From JADLDB01 sp040752975 (GTDB taxonomy: Bacteria; Myxococcota; Myxococcia; Myxococcales; Myxococcaceae), in NCBI GenBank assembly GCA_040752975.1, contig JBFMHF010000009.1, forward strand, positions 17,207 to 81,206: 64,000 bases of DNA. Reading direction: 5' to 3'. This document shows positions 18,016 through 26,709 of this stretch, one piece after another. Position 1 is the stretch's first letter; the number at the start of each line of letters is the position of its first letter. The position numbers and the translations under genes were made by a program. The notes under the pieces are model-generated. The model made no database searches. It was not told the DNA's origin and was given only the letters and a program-made list of their open reading frames with translations.

Positions 18016-18702
18016 ATGCGAACCGTCACCGAGCTGGAGATCGTCGAAGACTTCACCGCCACCGCCCGCTGCGACGAGGGCTTCCTGCACGTGCGGCGCC
18101 TCAAGGTGAAGAACCGTCGCGACGACGGCAGCGAGTCGGCGGTGTACCGGGTGGACGTGGTGGATCGCCCGCGGCTGGACGCGGTGGCGGTGCTGGTGTG
18201 GCGGCAGGGCGCGCGCGGGCCCGAGTTCCTCACGCGGCAGAACCTGCGGCCGGCGGCGTACTTCCGTAAAGACAAGGCGCCCACCGTACCCGACGGGCGC
18301 AGCCACCTCTTCTGCGAGGAGATCGTCGCGGGGCTGCTCGAAGACACGGATCGCGGCGAGGCGGGCTTGAGGATCCGCGCGGCGGAGGAGGTGCGCGAGG
18401 AGGCGGGCTTTCAGGTGCGGCCGCAGGACGTGCAGCTGCTGGGGCCGCCGTTCTTCGTGGCTCCGGGGATCCTGTCCGAGAAGATCTTCCTCGCGGCGGT
18501 GGAGGTGACGGGGCAGTCACCGGTGGCTGCGGAAGGCGACGGCAGCCCGCTGGAGGAGGGCGGGGCGATCACCTGGCGCGACGAGGCGTCGATGCGCGCG
18601 GCGCTCGCCGACGGGACGATTCAAGACGCGAAGACGGAGCTGGCGCTGCAGCGATTTCTCAACCTGCACCCTCTCCCCCATCGGGGGAGAGGGCCGGGGT
18701 GA
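18016..18702 (+). CDS. Nudix hydrolase
   Basis: The product is 228 residues. It is a cytoplasmic pyrophosphohydrolase, likely of the ADP-ribose pyrophosphatase type, cleaving nucleoside diphosphates linked to another group. The Nudix box lies at about 106-132 and ends EEVREEAGF. The catalytic glutamates (E125, E128, E129) are in place, but the Arg of the usual REUxEE is Glu124. The last dozen residues (LHPLPHRGRGPG) are encoded by a palindromic repeat, so the natural end may once have been earlier. An ATG at 18008 is out of frame. Confidence 0.88.
   Translation: MRTVTELEIVEDFTATARCDEGFLHVRRLKVKNRRDDGSESAVYRVDVVDRPRLDAVAVLVWRQGARGPEFLTRQNLRPAAYFRKDKAPTVPDGRSHLFCEEIVAGLLEDTDRGEAGLRIRAAEEVREEAGFQVRPQDVQLLGPPFFVAPGILSEKIFLAAVEVTGQSPVAAEGDGSPLEEGGAITWRDEASMRAALADGTIQDAKTELALQRFLNLHPLPHRGRGPG
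18669..18693 (+). terminator. Strong GC palindrome at the end of the Nudix gene
   Basis: CCCTCTCCCCC, loop ATC, GGGGGAGAGGG: an 11-bp perfect stem lying inside the last codons of the Nudix gene and between convergent genes. It lacks a U-tract, so it may act as a bidirectional barrier or RNA stabiliser rather than a simple terminator. This CCCTCTCCC...GGGAGAGGG type of palindrome is common as a dispersed element in high-GC genomes. Confidence 0.55.
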
Positions 18703-18709
18703 GGGGAAG

Positions 18710-19033
18710 TCACGCGCTCTCGTCACAGCCCACGGCCACGGCCAGCGCCCGGCACAGCACGCGCATGGTGGCCGGAGGCACGGTCCCCAGGTGCTGCCGC
18801 AAGCGAGCCTTCTCGACGCATTGCAGGGCGTCCAGCATCACCGCGCTCGGGTGCTTGAGGCCGCACCGCTCATCCAGCACCACCTCGCTGGGCAAGCCCC
18901 GGATGGTCGACGTCACCGGGGCCACGACGATCGCCGGCAGGAGGTCCACGGCGTCCTGCCTCGCTACCACCACCACGGGCCGGCGCTTGTCGGGCCGCTT
19001 GAACTCGTAGAGCCACACGTCGCCGCGAGTCAC
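18710..19033 (-). CDS. MazF/PemK-type toxin
   Basis: The product is 107 residues, starting at a GTG that overlaps the antitoxin stop in GTGA, so the two are translationally coupled. Family features are the N-terminal TRGDVWLYEF, RRPVVVVAR, the central APVTSTIRGLPSEV, and SAVMLDALQCVEKARLRQHLG. MazF-like toxins are mRNA endoribonucleases that halt growth when free of antitoxin. The order antitoxin then toxin and the 4-base overlap are typical of type II systems. Its specificity cannot be read from the sequence. Confidence 0.9.
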   Translation of the reverse strand: MTRGDVWLYEFKRPDKRRPVVVVARQDAVDLLPAIVVAPVTSTIRGLPSEVVLDERCGLKHPSAVMLDALQCVEKARLRQHLGTVPPATMRVLCRALAVAVGCDESA

Positions 19034-19254
19034 TCGGCGGGCCACGCGCCCTCCTCCGTCCAGCCTTCCAGCTCGTCGACGGGCTTCGCGTACGCGCGGC
19101 GGTAGGCCTCGGAGATCGCCTTCCGTCGCTTCTTGCGCAGGTACTCTGCAAGGGCCCGGCGGATGACCGCGCTCCGTCCGTCGCGCTTCACCTCGGGGTC
19201 GCGGTCCGCTGCGGCGAGGAGCCTTTCCTCGATGGTGATCTGGATGGTCTTCAT
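19030..19254 (-). CDS. CopG/RHH-type antitoxin
   Basis: The product is 74 residues. The start is the ATG at 19254 (MKTIQITIEERLLAAAD). Residues 1-45 follow the ribbon-helix-helix pattern: a beta-strand KTIQITI, then two helices with GRSAVIRRALAEYL. The acidic C-terminal tail (ELEGWTEEGAW) would bind and neutralise the MazF-like partner. The protein should bind DNA as a dimer and repress its own operon; three spaced hexamers at the start codon are a likely operator. Confidence 0.88.
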   Translation of the reverse strand: MKTIQITIEERLLAAADRDPEVKRDGRSAVIRRALAEYLRKKRRKAISEAYRRAYAKPVDELEGWTEEGAWPAE

Positions 19255-19285
19255 GTGGAGAGAGTATGTGGATGGACGCTCCACA
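19254..19285 (-). promoter_or_regulatory. Candidate antitoxin operator, three hexamers at 13-bp spacing
   Basis: On the plus strand TGTGGA (19254-19259), 7 bases, TGTGGA (19267-19272), 7 bases, TCCACA (19280-19285). Two direct and one inverted copy have an exact 13-bp period. The first abuts the antitoxin start codon. Ribbon-helix-helix repressors bind such short repeated half-sites, so autoregulation is inferred. Confidence 0.55.
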
Positions 19286-19302
19286 GACAACCGGCACCCC
19301 GT

Positions 19303-20703
19303 TCAGTGGGCGGCGCCCGCCGTCTTCGGCCGGGCGTTCCACACGCGGCTCGCCAGCACCAGCCCCAGCACCGCCACGGGGATCATCGCCACCGGCCAGC
19401 TGACCCAGTTCGCCGGATCCTTCGCGAGCTCATTCTTCGGCAGGATTCGTCCGTACACGAAGGCCTGCGTCGCGGTCCCCAGGTACACGAAGCCGTCGAT
19501 GATGCCCGTCGCCATGCCGGCGCCCTTCTTCCCGCCGAAGTCCGCCGACGCGGTGCCCGACAGCATGCCGTGCACGCCGATCACGCACAGGCTCATGAAG
19601 GCCACCGCCCAGCCGATCGCCGGGCTGCCCAGCGCCACGACGGCCACCAGCGCGCCGCCCAGCATCCCCCCGTACAGCACCGACACCACCGGCCCGCGCC
19701 GGCTGCCGAAGATGTGATCCGAGATGAAGCCGGCGAACACGCCGCCGAGGATCCCCGCGATGCAGGTGGTCAGCCCCCAGTGGGAGAAGACGAAGTCGCC
19801 CATCGCGCCCACGTCCTTCGCGTACGCGCGGCCCCACTTCATCACCGCCTGTCGCAGGAACCCCGAGCAGAACTCGATGGCCACGATGATCCAGATCACC
19901 TTCTGCGAGAACATCCGCTGGGCGATCGTCATGAGCGACGGCACCGTCGAGTCGTCGTAGCTGGCGTCGCCCGTGTCGAAGTCCTTGTGCCCCGCGTCCC
20001 CCGGCGTGTCGCGGATCAGCACGAAGTCGATCACGAAGAAGGCGCCCAGCACCGCCGCGGGGATGAAGAAGAGCGGCGGCACGGCGCCGATCGACTTGAA
20101 CAGGGCCGGTGTCCAGTCGTAGGCGAAGTAGAGCCCCAGAGAGATCAGGATCCCGAAGACGCCGCCCAGCACCCCGCGCTCCCGCGTGTGGAACCACGGC
20201 GCGTTCACCTTGACGATCGACACCGCCCCGAAGCTCTGGAAGTACATGTTCACCGCGTTGGCGAACACCAGCATCGTGTACAGGCTCTCCTTCGACATCC
20301 CGCCTTCCAGCGCGCTCTGGAACTGCAGCCCCATGAAGACGTTGGCCGCGGCGGACCCCAGCGCCGCGATCAGGATCGTCACGCGCCCGCCGTACTTGTC
20401 CGTCAGCGGCCCATTGAAGAGGAACGCCACGCCGTAGACGACCGCGCCGATCGCGTCGAGATCGCCGAAGGCCTGCTTCGACAACAGCCCCAGCTTCTCC
20501 AGCTCCGGCTGCACCGCCCCCAGGTTGTACCGGCCGAAGTAGAGGAAGGCGTACGTCAGGCCCAGCGGAAACCAGTTGAAGAAGCGCCGCCGCTTGAACT
20601 CCTTCGAGTGACCCAGCTCCACCTTGGGCAGCCGCCACAGCACCACCACGATCGCCACCAGCAACAACCCCAGCGATCCGAGGCTCGAAACCCACTCCGG
20701 CAT
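19303..20703 (-). CDS. MFS organophosphate:phosphate antiporter (GlpT/UhpT type)
   Basis: The product is 466 residues, an inner-membrane transporter with about 12 hydrophobic segments. The OPA signature region is seen as NWFPLGLTYAFLYFGRYNL near the N-terminus and SADFGGKKGAGMATGIIDGFVYLG in the C-terminal half, where other members read MDFGGKKAAGTAxGFIDG. The family exchanges inorganic phosphate for sugar phosphates or glycerol-3-phosphate; the substrate here is unknown. A single N-terminal segment (MPEWVSSLGSLGLLLVAIVVVLW) precedes the usual core. ATG 20703 has GAGGGGAG upstream. Confidence 0.9.
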   Translation of the reverse strand: MPEWVSSLGSLGLLLVAIVVVLWRLPKVELGHSKEFKRRRFFNWFPLGLTYAFLYFGRYNLGAVQPELEKLGLLSKQAFGDLDAIGAVVYGVAFLFNGPLTDKYGGRVTILIAALGSAAANVFMGLQFQSALEGGMSKESLYTMLVFANAVNMYFQSFGAVSIVKVNAPWFHTRERGVLGGVFGILISLGLYFAYDWTPALFKSIGAVPPLFFIPAAVLGAFFVIDFVLIRDTPGDAGHKDFDTGDASYDDSTVPSLMTIAQRMFSQKVIWIIVAIEFCSGFLRQAVMKWGRAYAKDVGAMGDFVFSHWGLTTCIAGILGGVFAGFISDHIFGSRRGPVVSVLYGGMLGGALVAVVALGSPAIGWAVAFMSLCVIGVHGMLSGTASADFGGKKGAGMATGIIDGFVYLGTATQAFVYGRILPKNELAKDPANWVSWPVAMIPVAVLGLVLASRVWNARPKTAGAAH

Positions 20704-20847
20704 GTGTGTGCTCCCCTCCGGTGCGACGGTCGGGGGCGAGTCTCACAAGCCGCCCACCTCGTCAACGCGAAGCCTCGAGGTGACAACCCCGTGGAATCAG
20801 GGGTGGGGGACTCGCGTGTGACGTGGTTGTGACCTATTCTTGACGTC

Positions 20848-22470
20848 GTGGCAGAGCACCTGGAGCCCGTCGAGCTCCTCGACAGCAAGGTCGACGTTCA
20901 CGACCGCCGGCAGTTCGAGCTCAAACTCGAGTACCAGCCGAGCGGGACGGATGACGAGTCTGAGTACCTGGTCGAGACGATCCTCTTCGTGCCCGCCAGC
21001 TTGAACGTCACCCAGGACACCTGGCCGCGCGACCGCTTCTACGCCGATCTCCACAACTACGTGCGGCTCAAGACGCCGGTGCTGTCCTTCGACGAGCTGC
21101 TCACCGGGCGGCACTCCCCGCTGGTGCAGCTCGAGGATCGCAAGGTGCTGGGGTTGATGGGCACCGAGGCCGAGCTGGTGTGGGACGCGAAGATGCTGGC
21201 GTGCACCTTCCGGGGGGCGCTGCGCCGCTTCGCCCGGGGCGTGAAGAAGGAGTGCTCGTCGCTCCTCGCGGGGAAAGACGGCGCGTGCTCGCCGGCGAAG
21301 TCCCCCGACCACCTGCACGCCGTGACGCGTGCGTCGATCCACGCCACCCAGGAAGTGCTGCGCCGCTACCGCAGCACGTCCGCGCTGCTCGCCGAGCGCT
21401 ACGCCCTGTCCGAGAAGACGCGCACCGCGCTCCGGCTGGTCGACGAGTACCTGTCCCTCCAGGTCGAGCAGTACTTCCGCCGCGTCGTGGTCCACATGGA
21501 GTCGATGCCGAAGGAAGGCGACTCGGTCGAGCTGCGCCGCGAATTGATGGACGTGGTGCTGAGCGACGAGAGCTACCGCAAGCTGCACAAGCTCCCCTCG
21601 GTGCTGGCGCCCGGCACCGACAACGAGGAGTACTCGCACCGCATCAGCTTCCTGAAGAAGTTCTGCCAGAACATCCTCTTCCTCAAGGTGCACCGCAGCT
21701 CGCCGCGCAAGAAGTGGGAAGAGGTGCTCTTCTCGCTCGCCGCCGGCGGCGCCATGGCGTTTGCGCTCGGCGTCGGCCTCTTCGCCCAGTCGCGCTACCC
21801 GCAGGCGTCCTTCAACTTCTTCGTGATCGCCGTCCTGGGCTACATGCTCAAGGATCGGATCAAGGAGGGCCTGCGCCGCTTTTTCGCCGAGCACGCAGGC
21901 CGCTTCCTCTACGAGCGCACCACCCGGATCATCGACCCCGTCACCCAGGACGAGGTGGGCGTCTGCCACGAGAAGGTCGACTATGGCCCCGCGGTCTCCG
22001 TGCCCGAAGACGTACGGCGCCTTCGCCACCAGGACGACCTGCTCACCGCCGCCCAGGGCGAGCTGGGCGAGAGCGTGATCCGCTACCGGAAGAAGATCGT
22101 GCTGGACTCCGACATGCTGCCGAAGCTGGCCGACGGCATCGTCTCGGGCATCACCGACATCATCCGCGTCAACGTCGACACGCTGCTTCACGACATGGAC
22201 GATCCCGAGTTCGAGCTCGAGTACGTCGATCTCGACGACTTCTCGGTGGAGAAGGTGCGCCTCGCCAAGAGCTACCGCGTCGACGTCGCCTTCCGCTGCT
22301 CGCTCGACGATGGCGCCCACAAGCGCACCACCGTCCGCGTCGTCCGCCTGGTCCTCGATCGCAACGGCATCAAGCGCATGACGGATCTCGTCCCCGAGAC
22401 CGTCGTCGCGCAGAAGTCGAAGCTCCCGGCTGCTGCTGCCGCCGCCGTCGCCGCCGCCCTGACGCGCTGA
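20848..22470 (+). CDS. Uncharacterised two-span membrane protein
   Basis: The product is 540 residues, GTG start at 20848. There is no clear Shine-Dalgarno sequence, and TATTCT lies about 10 bases upstream, so a leaderless transcript is possible. Residues 1-285 are soluble and charged. Two hydrophobic segments at about 290-312 and 318-338 form a hairpin, followed by a C-terminal soluble domain with YGPAVSVPEDV and RYRKKIVLDSDMLPKLADGIVSGITDIIRVNVDTLLHDMDDPEF. It ends in a poly-Ala tail. No family is recognised. It precedes the HAD gene by 66 bases. Confidence 0.85.
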   Translation: MAEHLEPVELLDSKVDVHDRRQFELKLEYQPSGTDDESEYLVETILFVPASLNVTQDTWPRDRFYADLHNYVRLKTPVLSFDELLTGRHSPLVQLEDRKVLGLMGTEAELVWDAKMLACTFRGALRRFARGVKKECSSLLAGKDGACSPAKSPDHLHAVTRASIHATQEVLRRYRSTSALLAERYALSEKTRTALRLVDEYLSLQVEQYFRRVVVHMESMPKEGDSVELRRELMDVVLSDESYRKLHKLPSVLAPGTDNEEYSHRISFLKKFCQNILFLKVHRSSPRKKWEEVLFSLAAGGAMAFALGVGLFAQSRYPQASFNFFVIAVLGYMLKDRIKEGLRRFFAEHAGRFLYERTTRIIDPVTQDEVGVCHEKVDYGPAVSVPEDVRRLRHQDDLLTAAQGELGESVIRYRKKIVLDSDMLPKLADGIVSGITDIIRVNVDTLLHDMDDPEFELEYVDLDDFSVEKVRLAKSYRVDVAFRCSLDDGAHKRTTVRVVRLVLDRNGIKRMTDLVPETVVAQKSKLPAAAAAAVAAALTR

Positions 22471-22536
22471 GTCACCAGCCGCGAAGACAGGCAGCTTCCG
22501 CTTCGGTGTGGTTCTGGTACACGCGCGCCGCCTTCC

Positions 22537-23268
22537 ATGACCGAGTTCGCGCACCGCATCGCCGTCGACTGGCACAAGACCCTGGATCAGGTGCTCGAGC
22601 GCGCCCGCGCGGCGGGGCCGAAGGGCCTCGTCATCTTCGATCTCGACTCCACCGTCTTCGACAACCGGCCGCGGCAGGCGCGCATCGTCCGAGAGTACGG
22701 GCGCGAGAGGCGCCTGAAGGCCCTCGAGGCGTGCCAGCCCTTCCACTTCACCAGCGGGTGGGATCTCACCGGCGCGCTCGTCGCCCTCGGCCTGTCGCCC
22801 GAGGAGGCGAAGGGCCACCACAAGGACTTGAAGCGCTTCTGGGGCGCGCGCTTCTTCACCTCCGAGTACTGCCGGGACGACATCGAGATCGTCGGGGCGC
22901 CGCGCTACCTCCACGAGGTGCTGAAGACGAAAGCGCGGATCCTCTACGTCACCGGCCGCCACGAGGGCATGCGCGAGGGCACCGTGGCCTCGATGGTGAA
23001 GTGCCGCATGGTGCTGCCGGGCGAGGGCGCGCAGCTCCTCATGAAGCCCAAAGAGGTGCAGGACGACGACGCCTTCAAGCGCACCGCCCACGCCCTGCTG
23101 GCCGAGTTGGGCGCCGTGCTGGCCGCCTTCGACAACGAGCCCATGCACGTCAACGACTACGCGGAGCGTTTCACCGATGCGCTCGCCGTCCACCTCGCCA
23201 CCGATCACTCCGGGCGGCCGGTGAAGCTCAAGGACTCGGTCGTGTCCGTGCCCCACTTCGCGTACTAA
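22537..23268 (+). CDS. HAD-superfamily hydrolase
   Basis: The product is 243 residues. All four HAD motifs are visible: motif I FDLDST (nucleophile D35, general acid D37), motif II YVTGR, motif III Lys in LMKPKEVQDDDAFK, and motif IV AFDNEPMHVND. This predicts a Mg-dependent phosphatase acting through an aspartyl-phosphate. The insert between motifs I and II (about 60 residues, helical) suggests a C1-type cap. The substrate is unknown. It lies 47 bases upstream of the pyruvate dehydrogenase genes and could be in the same transcript. Confidence 0.88.
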   Translation: MTEFAHRIAVDWHKTLDQVLERARAAGPKGLVIFDLDSTVFDNRPRQARIVREYGRERRLKALEACQPFHFTSGWDLTGALVALGLSPEEAKGHHKDLKRFWGARFFTSEYCRDDIEIVGAPRYLHEVLKTKARILYVTGRHEGMREGTVASMVKCRMVLPGEGAQLLMKPKEVQDDDAFKRTAHALLAELGAVLAAFDNEPMHVNDYAERFTDALAVHLATDHSGRPVKLKDSVVSVPHFAY

Positions 23269-23315
23269 CGGACTTGAAAATCGCCTCGCGAGGCGTGACA
23301 CCACTGCTCCCCGCC

Positions 23316-24419
23316 ATGCACCCACCCGACCTGCTGCTCACGATGTACCGGAAAATGGTCCTCGCCCGCCGCTTCGAGGAGAAGGCCGGCCAGGCGTACG
23401 GCCAGAAGAAGATCCAGGGCTTCTGCCACCTCTACATCGGCCAGGAAGCCGTGGCCGTGGGCGTGAACGAGGCCTTGAGGCCGAGCGACTGGGTGATGAC
23501 CGGCTACCGCGATCACGTGCACCCGCTCATCCGCGGGGCCGACGCGGGCATGCTGATGGCCGAGCTCTTCGGCCGCGACGGCGGGTACTCGAAGGGGAAG
23601 GGCGGCTCGATGCACTTCTTCGACATCGAGCACGGCTTCTACGGGGGCTACGGCATCGTCGGCGGGCAGATCCCGCTGGCCGCGGGCATGGCCTTCGCGT
23701 CGAAGTACCGCAACGACGACCGCGTGACGGTGTGCAGTTTCGGCGACGCGGCCGCCAACCAGGGCGCGATGCACGAGACCTTCAACATGGCGGCCAAGTG
23801 GAAGCTGCCGGTCCTCTACATCGTGGAGAACAACAAGTACGGCATGGGCACCGACATCAGCCGCGTGTCCGCCGAACCCGACATTCACAAGCGGGCCAAC
23901 GCCTGGCGCATGCGCGGCGAGGGCGTCGACGGCATGGACGTGCTCAAGGTGTACGACACGGCGAAGGCCCTCATCGAGTGGATCCGGGCGGGCAACGGCC
24001 CCGTGCTGCTCGAGGCGTACACGTACCGCTTTCGCGGCCACTCGATGTCCGACGCGGCCACCTACCGCACCAAGGACGAGGTGGAGCAGGAGAAGCAGCG
24101 CGATCCGATCACCACGCTGCGCAACCACATCCTCAAGCACAAGGTGGCCACCGAGGCGCAGCTGGACGCGATCGACGAGGCGGAGAAGGTGATCGTCGAG
24201 AACGCGCTCGCCTTCGCTGACGCCTCGCCGGAACCTCCGCTCGAGGACGTGTACACGCACCACCTCGTGGAGGACGGCGAAGACGACGTGAAGCCGCGCG
24301 CGCGCGTGCTGGGCGCCACCGACGTGAAGTGGCCCGTCTTCCCCGAGAAGTTCGACGTCACCTGGGAGCTCGAGCCCCGCCACGAGCCCGCCCCGCAGCA
24401 GAAGAAGGGAGCGGCGTAG
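23316..24419 (+). CDS. pdhA: Pyruvate dehydrogenase E1 component, alpha subunit
   Basis: The product is 367 residues. With the beta subunit it decarboxylates pyruvate using thiamine diphosphate and loads the acetyl group onto the E2 lipoyl arm. Family blocks: MYRKMVLARRFEE, GFCHLYIGQEAVAVG, GYRDHVHPL, GGSMHFF, the TPP-binding GDAAANQGAMHETFNMAAKWKLPVL (split here by common substitutions from GDGAANQG), and RFRGHSMSD with the phosphorylation-loop-like Ser. ATG 23316 fits the usual start. The beta gene begins 4 bases after the stop, so the two are co-translated. Confidence 0.95.
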   Translation: MHPPDLLLTMYRKMVLARRFEEKAGQAYGQKKIQGFCHLYIGQEAVAVGVNEALRPSDWVMTGYRDHVHPLIRGADAGMLMAELFGRDGGYSKGKGGSMHFFDIEHGFYGGYGIVGGQIPLAAGMAFASKYRNDDRVTVCSFGDAAANQGAMHETFNMAAKWKLPVLYIVENNKYGMGTDISRVSAEPDIHKRANAWRMRGEGVDGMDVLKVYDTAKALIEWIRAGNGPVLLEAYTYRFRGHSMSDAATYRTKDEVEQEKQRDPITTLRNHILKHKVATEAQLDAIDEAEKVIVENALAFADASPEPPLEDVYTHHLVEDGEDDVKPRARVLGATDVKWPVFPEKFDVTWELEPRHEPAPQQKKGAA

Positions 24420-24423
24420 CGCC

Positions 24424-25404
24424 ATGGCCGAGATCGCCTACCGTGAAGCGCTCAACCAGGCCCTCTCCGAAGAGATGACGCGCGATCCCCGCGTCTTCCT
24501 GATGGGTGAAGAGGTCGCCCGCTACAACGGCGCGTACAAGGTGTCGCAGGGGCTGCTCGATCGCTTCGGTAGCGCGCGGGTGGTGGACGCCCCCATCTCC
24601 GAGCTGGGCTTCGCCGGCATCGGGGTGGGCGCGGCGATGGTGGGCCTGCGTCCCGTCATCGAGATGATGACCTGGAACTTCGCGATCCTCGCGATGGATC
24701 AGATCGTCAACAACGCGGCCAAGCTGCGCCATATGTCCGGCGGGCAGTTGAGGTGCCCGATCGTCTTCCGTGGCCCGGGCGGCGCCGGCGGCCGGCTGTC
24801 CTCGCAGCACTCGCAGGCGCTGGAAGCCAACTACGTGCACTTCCCGGGTCTCAAGGTGGTCGCGCCGGGCACGCCCGCCGACGCGAAGGGGCTGCTCAAG
24901 TCCGCCATCCGCGACGAAAACCCGGTGATCTTCATCGAGGCCGAGCTCCTGTACGGCACGCGCGGCGAGGTGCCGGAAGGCGAGCACGTCGTGCCCATCG
25001 GCCTCGCCGACGTGAAGCGCGCCGGCAGCGACGTGACGATCATCACCTGGTCGCGCATGCTGACCGCCTGCGTGCTCCCCGCCGCCGAGGCCCTCGCCGC
25101 GCAGGGGATCAACGCCGAGGTGATCGACCTGCGCAGCCTGCGGCCCTTCGACCAGGACGCGATCGCCCACTCGGTGAAGAAGACCAACCGGGTGGTGATC
25201 GTCGAGGAGGGCTGGGGCTTCGCCGGGGTGGGCGCGCACCTGGCCGACTTCATCCAGCGCGAGCTGTTCGACGAGCTCGACGCGCCGGTGCTGCGCGTGC
25301 ATGGCCTCGACGTGAACATGGCGTACGCGGCCAACCTCGAGCGCGCCATCCAGCCTTCCGTCGAGCGCGTCACCCAGGCCGTGCAGCAGGTGCTCTACCG
25401 CTGA
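24424..25404 (+). CDS. pdhB: Pyruvate dehydrogenase E1 component, beta subunit
   Basis: The product is 326 residues, a normal length. Conserved segments are REALNQALSEEM, FLMGEEVARYNGAYKVSQGL, APISELGFAGIGVGAAM, MTWNFAILAMDQIVNNAAK and HSQALEANYVHFPGLKVV. A C-terminal transketolase domain follows, with VIDLRSLRPFD and VVIVEEGWGFAGVGAHLA. It contributes the second half of the TPP site in the E1 heterotetramer. Only 4 bases separate it from the alpha gene and 26 from E2. Confidence 0.96.
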   Translation: MAEIAYREALNQALSEEMTRDPRVFLMGEEVARYNGAYKVSQGLLDRFGSARVVDAPISELGFAGIGVGAAMVGLRPVIEMMTWNFAILAMDQIVNNAAKLRHMSGGQLRCPIVFRGPGGAGGRLSSQHSQALEANYVHFPGLKVVAPGTPADAKGLLKSAIRDENPVIFIEAELLYGTRGEVPEGEHVVPIGLADVKRAGSDVTIITWSRMLTACVLPAAEALAAQGINAEVIDLRSLRPFDQDAIAHSVKKTNRVVIVEEGWGFAGVGAHLADFIQRELFDELDAPVLRVHGLDVNMAYAANLERAIQPSVERVTQAVQQVLYR

Positions 25405-25430
25405 CCAACTCCCAGGGATCGACCAAGACC

Positions 25431-26708
25431 ATGGCCATCGCCGTCCAGTTGCCCGCGCTGTCTCCCACGATGACCGAGGGGAAGATCACCCGCTGGCTGA
25501 AGAAGGAAGGGGACAAGATCTCCAGCGGCACCGCCATCGCCGAGTGCGAGACGGACAAGTCCAACCTGGAGATCGAGGCGTACGACGACGGCACGCTGCT
25601 CAGGATCCTCGTGCCCGAAGGGAAGGCCGCGCCGGTCGGCTCCACCATCGCGTGGATCGGCAAGCCTGGTGAGGCGATCCCCGACGCGCCGCCCGTGGCC
25701 AGGCCCGCCGCCTCCGCCGCTCCGGCCCCAGCCGCTGCAGCTCCGCCCGCTGCAGGCCCAGCCGCTGCGGCCGTGCCTCCGAAGGCCGCTCCTCCTCCGC
25801 CTCCGGCCGCCAGGCCAGCGCCGCCCGCCGCACCGACGGGGAACGGGCGAGTCCGCGCCTCACCGCTCGCGAAGAAGATCGCCGCCAGCCAGGGCCTCGA
25901 TCTCTCCACCGTCCAGGGCAGCGGCCCGGCCGGGCGGATCATCAAGAAGGACGTGGAGGACGCGCTCACCCGCGGCCCCGCGGCTGGCACGAAGGCGCCT
26001 TCGATTCCCCGCAGCGCGCCGGGTGTGCGCGTGCCGCCGCAGAGCCTGCCCGTCACCCAGATGCGCAAGGTGATCGCCCAGCGCCTCACCGAGGTGAAGC
26101 CGGGCGTCCCGCACTTCTACCTGAACGTCGACGTGGAGATGGATCAGGCGCTGAAACTCCGCGACGAGGCGAAGGCGCAGGAGCTGAAGGTGTCCGTCAA
26201 CGACATCGTGGTGAAGGCCACGGCGGTGGCGGTGCGCCGCTTCCCGCGCATCAACCAGGTCTTCGCCGGCGACGTGATCCAGCAGCTCACCAACGTGGAC
26301 GTCGGCGTGGCGGTGGCCATCGACGACGGCCTCATCACCCCCATCGTGCGCGACGCCGATCAGAAGGGTCTCGCGGAGATCGGCGCCGAGGTGCGGGAGC
26401 TGGCCGAGCGCGCGAAGAGCAAGCGCCTCAAGCCCGAGGAGTACTCCGGCGGCTCCATCACCGTGTCCAACCTCGGCATGTTCGGCATCGACAGCTTCAT
26501 CGCGGTGCTCAACCCCCCGCAGGCGGCGATCCTCGCGGTGGGGAAGGTGGAGCCGAAGGTGGTGGTGCGCGACGGACAGATGGTGATCCGCCAGATGATG
26601 TCGATCACCCTCTCCGGCGATCACCGGGTCATCGACGGGGCGGTGGGCGCGCAGTACCTGCAGGAGCTCAAGGGCCTGCTCGAGCACCCGCTGCGGCTGG
26701 TGTTGTGA
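25431..26708 (+). CDS. pdhC: Pyruvate dehydrogenase E2, dihydrolipoamide acetyltransferase
   Basis: The product is 425 residues. There is one lipoyl domain (1-80, lipoyl Lys43 in ETDKS) and an Ala/Pro linker (about 85-140). The peripheral-subunit-binding domain is at about 142-178 (ASPLAKKIAASQGLDL, GSGPAGRIIKKDV), and the catalytic acetyltransferase core at 205-425 carries the active-site H398 and D402 in HRVIDG. It transfers acetyl to CoA and forms the core of the complex. The E3 gene does not follow, so dihydrolipoamide dehydrogenase must be encoded elsewhere. ATG 25431 is in the usual position. Confidence 0.96.
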   Translation: MAIAVQLPALSPTMTEGKITRWLKKEGDKISSGTAIAECETDKSNLEIEAYDDGTLLRILVPEGKAAPVGSTIAWIGKPGEAIPDAPPVARPAASAAPAPAAAAPPAAGPAAAAVPPKAAPPPPPAARPAPPAAPTGNGRVRASPLAKKIAASQGLDLSTVQGSGPAGRIIKKDVEDALTRGPAAGTKAPSIPRSAPGVRVPPQSLPVTQMRKVIAQRLTEVKPGVPHFYLNVDVEMDQALKLRDEAKAQELKVSVNDIVVKATAVAVRRFPRINQVFAGDVIQQLTNVDVGVAVAIDDGLITPIVRDADQKGLAEIGAEVRELAERAKSKRLKPEEYSGGSITVSNLGMFGIDSFIAVLNPPQAAILAVGKVEPKVVVRDGQMVIRQMMSITLSGDHRVIDGAVGAQYLQELKGLLEHPLRLVL

Positions 26709-26709
26709 C

